Shown: positions 57,435 to 64,000 of the stretch, in pieces | Position numbering within the stretch: the stretch's first letter is position 1 | Layout: every line of letters starts with the position of its first letter | Origin: Muscardinus avellanarius | Lineage: Eukaryota > Chordata > Mammalia > Rodentia > Gliridae | Reading direction: 5' to 3' | DNA length: 64,000 bases | Assembly: GCA_963383645.1 (NCBI GenBank) | Contig: OY726563.1 | Location: 35,432,331-35,496,330, forward strand | Notes under the pieces: generated by a model | Told to the model about the DNA's origin: nothing | What the model saw: only the letters and a program-made list of their open reading frames with translations | The model's database searches: none | Translations under genes and position numbers: made by a program

Positions 57435-57900
57435 TTTTTAGCATAAAACTAATACATTTGCTCAGAAAATAGTTTAAGCAGAATAGGCTTTTTTTCTTTT
57501 TTGCTGTGTAGTCTATTCTTCCTCATGAACCCCTATTTGCCCCTGAGAAATAATCATGTTAGTCATTTTCAGGATCCGCCTAAGAATTTTTGATGGGTGT
57601 GTGTTTATCTCCATTTTGAAAAACGACAAAAAAGTATAACATTGTTCTGTGTCTTTTTTTTTAATTAGTAATGTATCTTGGAGGTTATTCTATATCAGCT
57701 CATCCTCATCAATTTTCTTTTTAACAATGACATACTATTCCAGGTAGTGCTATGCCCTAAATGATTTAATATGACCCTTCCTGATAGTTCCCTAGGTCAC
57801 TTCCCTTTTTCTTCCATTATAAACCACATCACAATGACCAGCCCCATCGTATGTTTGCATAGTTGAGGAGGTATCACTTTGCTTGTGCGTGGACACATCA
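57435..57900 (-). mobile_element. ancient LINE relic, probably L1-type
   Basis: GTATCTTGGAGGTTATTCTA, TTTTTAACAATGACATACTA and the later CACATCACAATGACC segment resemble 3' regions of old mammalian L1s. Weakly supported. Confidence 0.4.
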
Positions 57901-58305
57901 TTGGGCTGCCTCTTACTAGAGGATGGTATGGGTACTCACAGGTCCCCCAAGGACTCACTGTGACTCTTTACCACAGTGTTTTATGTCTAGATCGAAAGCA
58001 ATGACTAATGGAGGGGATGTTAGAGATTGCTTCAGCTGTCTTATTAATGTGTTAATATTGATCAGACTCTTTCCAGAAAAGATTATCCTGTTACTCCAGT
58101 ATGGGTCACAACATTATAGTCAAACAAAATATCCTATTTGAAAGGGCTCTTGGAAAACCCAAGGTGACTGTTCTCATTGCGTGTTCTGATTAGTGTAGGT
58201 TACTAGATGAGTGTTGATGACATGTCACCTCTATGGTGCGCACCGAGGCCTGAAGCTCTATTCCTCTCCCCAAACCTTCTCATCAGTCTTTTTTGTTTGT
58301 TTTGT
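57901..58305. other. non-repetitive DNA
   Basis: Nothing recognised. Confidence 0.4.
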
Positions 58306-58499
58306 TCATTTGGGACTAGCAATTGAAGCCAGGGACATTTTACCTCTGAGCTACACCCCCCAGCCCTATTTATATTTGGAAACATAGTCTCATTAAGATG
58401 CAGAGGGCCTCACTAAATTGCTGAGGCTGGCCTCAAACCCACACTCCTCCTGTTCCAGCCTCCAAGTATTGGAATTACAGGCTTGCACCACCACACCTG
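58306..58499 (-). mobile_element. SINE, B1-dID
   Basis: Inverted copy from GGACTAGCAATTGAAGCCAG to GCACCACCACACCTG. Confidence 0.9.
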
Positions 58500-58619
58500 A
58501 ATGTCATCAATCATTTATTGAATTATTGACCATGCTTAATTTTTCCTTCACAGTTAGTTCAGGTTCTTTCTTTCATTCCCTTCTCCTCCCCATTACTTAT
58601 TTCAACCAGCCATCACATC

Positions 58620-58850
58620 AGACAGTAAAGAATCCCTCCCTATGTACAAGGTACCATGCTATGAAGCATAAGTACATTTTACTGTGTAATCCTCTCAACA
58701 GATCTCTGACGTAGGGACCACTATCCTTATTTTTTGACAGGATGAAAATAAGGAAAATGAGGCTCAGAGAGATAAAGTGATGTGTTCAAGTTCACACAGC
58801 TTATATTTGAATAACTGGGGTTGAAACCTATGTCTAATCAAACCCAAAGG
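58620..58850 (-). mobile_element. MIR-type relic
   Basis: GTGTAATCCTCTCAACAGAT, AAATGAGGCTCAGAGAGATA and GTTCACACAGCTTATATTTG in order fit an inverted MIR. Confidence 0.7.
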
Positions 58851-59114
58851 CTGTAGCCCACTAATTGGTCTCTGTTCAGATATCTTTCCCTTTGCAGTTT
58901 ATTCTGCAGGCCACTGCTAGATAAAGTTCCTTAAAATATCATTCACATACAACATAAAGCCTTACCAAGATCTACTTCCGAAAGACTTGTTGATCTTAAT
59001 AAAATGGAACTGTTAACCTGGAATTTTAAAGCCCCCGAACTCAAGACTATTTAAATCTCCAGAAAAGTGGACATATGTCTTTGCCTTTGTGTAGTCATAG
59101 GGAAAGAGTTTATG
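58851..59114. other. non-repetitive DNA
   Basis: Nothing recognised. Confidence 0.35.
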
Positions 59115-59255
59115 TGGGAGGGAGGAAGTCTTTGGAGTCAGGCAGACCTGAACTGATTTACCACTTATTAGCTGTGTGTGATTTGGGGCCACTGAGGTAA
59201 CCTTTCTGGGTCTCCCTTTCCTTATCTGTAAAATGGAGTAACATATCATCTCAAA
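59115..59255 (+). mobile_element. MIR SINE
   Basis: GTCTTTGGAGTCAGGCAGAC, TTACCACTTATTAGCTGTGT and TTCCTTATCTGTAAAATGGA in order. Confidence 0.85.
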
Positions 59256-59471
59256 ATGGGGTTACATATCATTTCAATTCTTTAACAGTTATAAAATGGG
59301 CCAGAGAACTATTTTTGTTGCCTATATTTTGTACCTAATCCATTAGTCTGCACTTACTGGGGAATTAATGACAGTTACTTGAATAAATGAATTGAATGAG
59401 AAAAATGGAATGAGCTGGGTGTGTTAGCAAGCTTTTCATCGCTGTGACAAAATACTTGACATAAACAATTT

Positions 59472-59472
59472 G

Positions 59473-59510
<38 letters not shown>

Positions 59511-59513
59511 ATA
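59472..59513. repeat. (GT)n(GC)n(GT)n tract
   Basis: About 14 GT units, then CGCGCGCG, then GTGTGT. Strictly alternating purine and pyrimidine. Confidence 0.97.
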
Positions 59514-59706
59514 TGTTACCGGGGATTGAACCCAGGGATGCTCTATCTCTGAGCTTCATCTCCAGCCCTATTTTTATATTTTTTTATTTTGAAACAGGGT
59601 CTCACTAAGTTGCTGAAGGTCTCACTGAGCTTCTGAGGCTGGCCACGAACCTGCGATCCTCCTGTCTCAAGCACTGTGATTATGGGCATGTGCAACCGTG
59701 CCTGGC
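59514..59706 (-). mobile_element. SINE, B1-dID, inside the LTR
   Basis: Inverted copy from TTACCGGGGATTGAACCCAG to GTGCAACCGTGCCTGGC. The GT tract abuts its 3' end and probably derives from its tail. Confidence 0.9.
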
Positions 59707-60237
59707 TATGGCATAAACAACTTAAGAGGAGGAAAGATTTATTTTAGCTCATAATTTCAGTCTGTGGTAGCTCAGCATTGTTGCTTTGGGCCCGTGGAGA
59801 GGCAACATCATGACAGGGTAGATACGGCAGAGTAAAACTGCTTATCTCAGGACATCAGGGAAGCAGAGAAGGGGCTGAGGACAAGATATTTTCTTCAAGG
59901 ACCTGCCTTCTCACCCTATGACCTACTTTCTCCAGCATGGCCCCACCTCCTAAACTTACCACCACCTCCAAATAATGTCAGCAGTTGGCGACCAAGCCTT
60001 CAACACACGAGTCTTTGGGAGACTTTCCAGATCCAAACTACAACACTGGTCCAGGTAGGCGTTGGCAAGTGACCAGCTTCAGAACTAGGGATGCTGTGTG
60101 TCTATGTGCATGAGAAACTGATAAAGGAGGGAGATTGCAAGAGTTCTGAGAAACACATTCTTGAGCAGAAAATCTGCCAAAGATTGTGCTTAACCTCTAG
60201 TGAAGAGTCAGGGAAGCCTATGAAAAAGGCATCTCTA

Positions 60238-60435
60238 ACCAGGTGTGATGGCACATACCTGTAATCCCAGTATTTGGGAGGCTGAGACAGGAGGAGTTCA
60301 GGTTCAAGGCCAGACTCAGCCACTCCACTTAGGATGACCCTCTGGAACTTAGTGAGACCCTGTCTGTTTCAAAACAAAGAATAAAATAGGGCTAAGAGTG
60401 TATCTCAGAGGTAGAACACTCCTGGATTTAATACC

Positions 60436-60475
<40 letters not shown>
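60238..60475 (+). mobile_element. SINE, B1-dID, with (CA)n tail
   Basis: ACCAGGTGTGATGGCACATA to ATTTAATACCAGTAACAC, then about 17 CA units (60443-60475). Confidence 0.92.
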
Positions 60476-60477
<2 letters not shown>

Positions 60478-61684
60478 CTATATATGCATTCCTCCTTTCT
60501 ATTAGTCCATCCTTGTCCTGTTTTTTTTTTGTGCTGCTCAGATGAGTAAGGGGAGACACAATCTATCTTCTACAGCCCCCATGACACAGAGCATGCATAG
60601 CTCAATCCTTCACATTACAAATTATTAGTTTGGATAGCCTCAAGGGAGAAAATACACTGAAGGCATGATACTATTTACAGAAGTTTGATTGATGTTTCAC
60701 TATAATTTCTTTGCATTCTCCGAAAGCCTTTATTTGTTCATTGTACATAGGTGGGGGCCACTATCATTAAACATAAACATGTTTACAGTAGGTTTAGATT
60801 GACCATTTAACAATTGCCAGGCTGGGGATTTGATGCTTCATAAATGTAGGGAAGAAAACAAAAACAAAATAAAAAGCCCTTTGGGAAATATATTCCTGGT
60901 AATGTGGAATTGTAAATTATTCTGTGTGTTATTATTTCTGAGCTGGGTCAGTTCAACATTTACAAAAATTTAACTCTTTAATTTAGAGTTTTGACTGTGA
61001 AAGTCATAGAGTAAAAAGAAGTGAGTGGCAGTGTGGCCTTGGGAAACAAAGTTATAGAGTAATAAAATATAAAATAAATAAAATACAAAAGTGATCATCA
61101 AATTTTGGAATATGTTCAAGTTCAAGTGGCATTTTAGATATAAGCAGATTTAAATATATGAAGAATAAAATATGTTTTATTTAGAAAACCAAAATAAAAG
61201 TACACGGACATAGAAAAATAGATCTGCTCATTTAACACACATTGGTTAAATGTGTGTTAAAATTGGTTAAATTGGTTTGTTTCTCTGCATAATTTGGATA
61301 CAAAAGTATAGTATGTTTTGTTTGGTCTTCGAAGAAAACAAAATGGCATTAGAGTTCTACCCAAAGGATTTTAGGGGCATCAAGTTGGCCAGGACTCACC
61401 CCACACAGGATAACACCTGCAATGACATAAGGCTCACCTGAGTAGAAAGCTGTGTGGGAGCAGAGAGGAGGGAGATGAGAGGAGTCTAGACAGCCCCAGG
61501 GAGGTGCTGGTGGAAACCCCAATGGAATGAGAGGCAAAAGAAGGAAGGGTTTCAGTTTGGTTCTAGACACATATATAAACTGTGCCTAGTTTTTTCTTCT
61601 TTATTTTAAGAGAAACTTGGAGAATCTGCAGATGCAGCATTTCTCATTTATAAATAATTAATGTTGGCAATTTTACATTTCCTT
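60476..61684. other. repeat-poor, AT-rich intergenic DNA
   Basis: No repeat family or coding region recognised over about 1.2 kb. It contains the short perfect inverted repeat at 61231-61261. Confidence 0.45.
61231..61261. repeat. 11-bp perfect inverted repeat
   Basis: TTTAACACACA and TGTGTGTTAAA, separated by 9 bases. Confidence 0.95.
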
Positions 61685-61753
61685 TACTTCTCAACCTTGG
61701 CTGTATATTAGAATCACTTTCAGAGCTTTTATAAAATAGGTTGTTTAGGTTCC

Positions 61754-62107
61754 TTTTTTCATTTTTATTTATTTTTAATTGTTTATTGGTGCACTGTAGT
61801 CATACATGTTAATGGGATAAAAGATAGTGGAGACATACCTGCACACATCACCCAATTAACCCTTACCCAATTACCTCCCCATTCCCTCCCCAACCCTCCT
61901 TCCCATGCTTGGCTTACTGAGTGCCTTTGATATGTTTAAGTACATCATGTGCTTCAGAGAGTTTCTCTCTTCCCCCCTCCCATCCCCTCAGTTAGGTCGC
62001 CTTATTTGCTCATCTATAGAATCTCCTTCATCTAGAGCTCCTTCTGTTATCCATTGCTCCCTAGCTTTCGTATATTAGGGAAAGCATCTGATTTCTTATT
62101 TTTTGTG
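61754..62107 (-). mobile_element. 5'-truncated L1, L1-1-type 3' UTR
   Basis: ATTGTTTATTGGTGCACTGT to AAAGCATCTGATTTCTTATT follows L1-1 1485-1800 closely. Flanked by AGGTTCC at 61747 and 62108. Confidence 0.85.
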
Positions 62108-62114
62108 AGGTTCC

Positions 62115-62292
62115 TAGTGGCTTAATCTTTATTCTTATGTGGATCATATTGAAAATGACATATATTCAGACTGTGCTTTGTTCTCTTCCCCGTCCTCCCC
62201 CACTTCCCCTTTCCCCTTCCAACAATGAGTGTCCAGGTTAACCATGCTACATTCATACTTTTACACATATTCAGATGTAGCTCCTCCATTAA
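62115..62292 (-). mobile_element. L1 3' UTR fragment of the L1-2 lineage
   Basis: CATATTGAAAATGACATATA, GAGTGTCCAGGTTAACCATG and CAGATGTAGCTCCTCCATTA are collinear with 680-820. Flanked by TGTGAGGTTCC at 62104-62114 and 62293-62303. Confidence 0.8.
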
Positions 62293-62303
62293 TGTGAGGT
62301 TCC

Positions 62304-62513
62304 ATTTTTTTTAAAAAAAATGGTATTGGAGATTAAACCCAGAAACATTCTACCTTCGAGTTATACCCCCATCCCTATTTTATTTTGAAACAGTCTCACT
62401 GAGTTATGGAAGGTCTTATAAAGTTGCTGAGGCTGGCCTTGAATATATGACCCTCCTGTTGCAGTCTCCCAAGTACTGGGATTCCAAGCATGTACCACCA
62501 CGCCTGGCTGCCC
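62304..62513 (-). mobile_element. SINE, B1-dID
   Basis: Inverted copy from GGTATTGGAGATTAAACCCA to ACCACCACGCCTGGC. Flanked by AGGTTCC (62297) and AGGTTCT (62514). Confidence 0.88.
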
Positions 62514-62689
62514 AGGTTCTAATACAGACCAGTTATGTCAGTAATTCTGGGGGGTGGAACCTGGGCATCAGAATGTGGTTTTACTTTCCCAGGTAACCCT
62601 GATAGTAGGGCCTAGAAGTATTTTTTTTAAAGTACAGTGCTTGTGACTTCAATTGAGATGGAGATGGAACTAATTCTGGAACTATATAT

Positions 62690-62724
62690 AATATAATATT
62701 CTCTTCAATATATATACACATTAT

Positions 62725-62768
<44 letters not shown>

Positions 62769-62800
62769 TTATACACACACACGTGTGTGTATGTATAAAT
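62690..62800. repeat. complex (TA)n/(CA)n tract with palindromes
   Basis: Blocks of ATAATATAATAT, TATATA, (AC)n, (AT)n and ACACACACGTGTGTGT follow each other over 110 bp. Confidence 0.95.
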
Positions 62801-63254
62801 TATCTGGTACAAGTCACTTTTTATTCAACACTTTCCACATGTTCATTGAGTTCTGATTCTGAAATACCCAATGAAGATATTTGAGACACTCATATCAAAT
62901 TTGCAGATATGAAATGGGGGAATGTAGCTGATTCAAGAGATGATAGAATCAAGACTCAAAAAATTTTGATCCTCTAGAAGAATGGCCAACCTTTGCCAGG
63001 TAAGTTCAGGGATTTAAACTTAAGATTTAATAAAAAATAAACAGAGAGTCATGATTTATAACAGGACAGGATATGAGAGTGGTTTCTGTACAAAAGGTCT
63101 GCGAGTTTCATAGATGAGATTTAATAAGAAGGATCTATGTAGTGTGACTGTTCAGAAAGCCCAATGAGGCTGCAGGTTGAATGAAGAGAAATGTATGGTA
63201 TAGGTCTCATGCAGCCAGAGTCTCTGGGCCCTGTCCTGGACTGAATTCCAGTTT
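62801..63254. other. non-repetitive DNA
   Basis: Nothing recognised. Confidence 0.4.
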
Positions 63255-63365
63255 AAAAAACTCATTTATTCACACAATAAACATTTATTGAAGATCTACT
63301 ATGTGCCCTGTTGTAGACTTTGGAGACATAATCTTCTTGCTCCCTGGAAGCTTAAATTCTATGAA
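63255..63365 (-). mobile_element. L2 relic (3' end)
   Basis: CACACAATAAACATTTATTG and GATCTACTATGTGCCCTG are the inverted L2 3' terminal region. Confidence 0.65.
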
Positions 63366-63488
63366 GCTGGGATCCGGAAAGGATACTCAAATATAAAGTT
63401 ATATGAGCTACTAGAAAGAGATAAGAGCTATGGGAAAATTAAACTGGCTAGAGAGAACAGCCGTGTCATCAGGAAGAGTTGTTAGCCA

Positions 63489-63699
63489 TTTTTTTCTTTT
63501 GTGATACTGGGAATTGAACCCAGGGCCATTCTACCTCTGAGCTATACTCCTACCCCAGTATTATTTATTTTGAAACAGGGTCTCAGTAAATTACAGAGGG
63601 CCTTCTTAAATTGCTGAGGCTGGTCATGGACATTCCATCTTTCTGCCTTAGCCTCCTAAGTACGGGGATTACAGACATGTGCCACCACTAAATCTGGTT
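63489..63699 (-). mobile_element. SINE, B1-dID
   Basis: Inverted copy from GATACTGGGAATTGAACCCA to GTGCCACCACTAAATCTGG. Confidence 0.9.
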
Positions 63700-63718
63700 A
63701 ATGAATGGATAGTCTGAC

Positions 63719-63765
63719 ATTTTTTTGATACTAGAGATTCAACCCAGGGGCATTCTACCTTCATA
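63719..63765 (-). mobile_element. SINE right-half fragment
   Basis: TTTGATACTAGAGATTCAAC and CAGGGGCATTCTACCTTC only, 20 bp after the previous SINE. Confidence 0.8.
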
Positions 63766-63856
63766 TTTGTTTGCCATTTTAAGTAGGATAGCCAAGGAAA
63801 CCTTCATTGAGAATATGACATTTGGGTAAAGTTTGAGAGTAGTAAAGAAAAAAGAT

Positions 63857-64000
63857 ACATGGGCATGGTGGTACAGGCCTGTAATCTCAGTAATTGTGAT
63901 CCCAACACCTAGGAGGCTAAGACAGGAGGATCACAAGTTTGAGGCTGGCCTGTGCAACTTACCAAGACCCTGTCTCAAAATTAAAAGATATATATAAACA
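63857..64000 (+). mobile_element. SINE, left half with small insertion, reaches window end
   Basis: CATGGGCATGGTGGTACAGG to GACCCTGTCTCAAAATTAAA. About 18 extra bases (near TGTGATCCCAACACC) repeat part of the left half. The window ends before a right half would appear. Confidence 0.8.

Larger units (their letters stand above)
59420..60045 (-). mobile_element. MaLR-like solo LTR, subfamily 2, split by microsatellite and SINE
   Basis: On the minus strand it starts TGTTGTAGTTTGGATCTGG. The LTR parts are 59420-59471 and about 59707-60045. Flanks CTGGG (59415-59419) and CTGGT (60046-60050) may be its 5-bp duplication with one change. Confidence 0.7.
61685..62610 (+). mobile_element. MER5A-like DNA transposon split by three insertions
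   Basis: The left part is 61685-61753 (TACTTCTCAACCTTGGCTGT, AGAATCACTTTCAGAGC). The right part is about 62514-62610 (CAGACCAGTTATGTCAGTAA, GGTGGAACCTGGGCATCAGA). They join into one MER5A-like palindrome-rich element. The DNA between holds two L1 3' ends and a SINE. Confidence 0.75.

Noticed and set aside
1..64000. CRISPR array, operon, phage or plasmid system
   Set aside because: There are no regularly spaced direct repeats with unique spacers, no ribosome-binding-site-linked ORF series, and the SINE/L1/LTR content is plainly mammalian.

Overview
This is a vertebrate, specifically rodent, intergenic window. I see no host protein-coding gene, no rRNA or functional tRNA gene, and no prokaryotic feature. 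The open reading frames in it are pieces of LINE-1 (L1) retrotransposons, antisense shadows of them, or chance frames in SINEs and microsatellites. The organism clue is the dominant SINE. It has a 7SL/B1-like left half, an A-rich linker and a right half resembling a tRNA-Ala-derived ID element. This is the B1-dID architecture known from sciuromorph rodents (squirrels, mountain beaver, dormice). The rodent-style L1s with repeated 5' UTR modules and the MaLR-like LTRs fit. I cannot name the species.

Layout. 1-10930: two minus-strand L1s, one inside the other. A nearly full-length L1 (here L1-1, 1462-7564) sits inside an older one (L1-2, 636-1330 plus 7565-10930), and may carry a transduced 3' flank. 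10931-11985: 3' ends of two endogenous-retrovirus-like elements and an L1 tail. 12000-24680: mostly non-repetitive DNA with SINEs, MaLR-type LTRs and old DNA transposons (MER2, MER5). 24694-34093: one full-length minus-strand L1 (L1-A) bounded by a 12-bp target-site duplication, interrupted by a second L1 (L1-B, 25613-28380) with its own 15-bp duplication, and by a SINE that itself holds a SINE. L1-B has lost its middle and carries about 900 bp of other DNA there. 34394-35340: an ancient L1. 35800-64000: intergenic DNA with SINEs, LTRs, MIR/L2 relics, Tigger/MER2/MER5 DNA transposons and long microsatellites, including several that could adopt non-B structures.

The main content is a layered insertion record. 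Target-site duplications and split elements let the order of events be read directly: L1-2, then L1-1; L1-A, then L1-B; SINE within SINE three times, always in the A-rich linker; and a serial pile-up at one site inside a MER5A element at 61685-62610. All family names come from recalled similarity, not a database search. Boundaries are accurate to a few bases where a duplication is given and to about 5-20 bases elsewhere.
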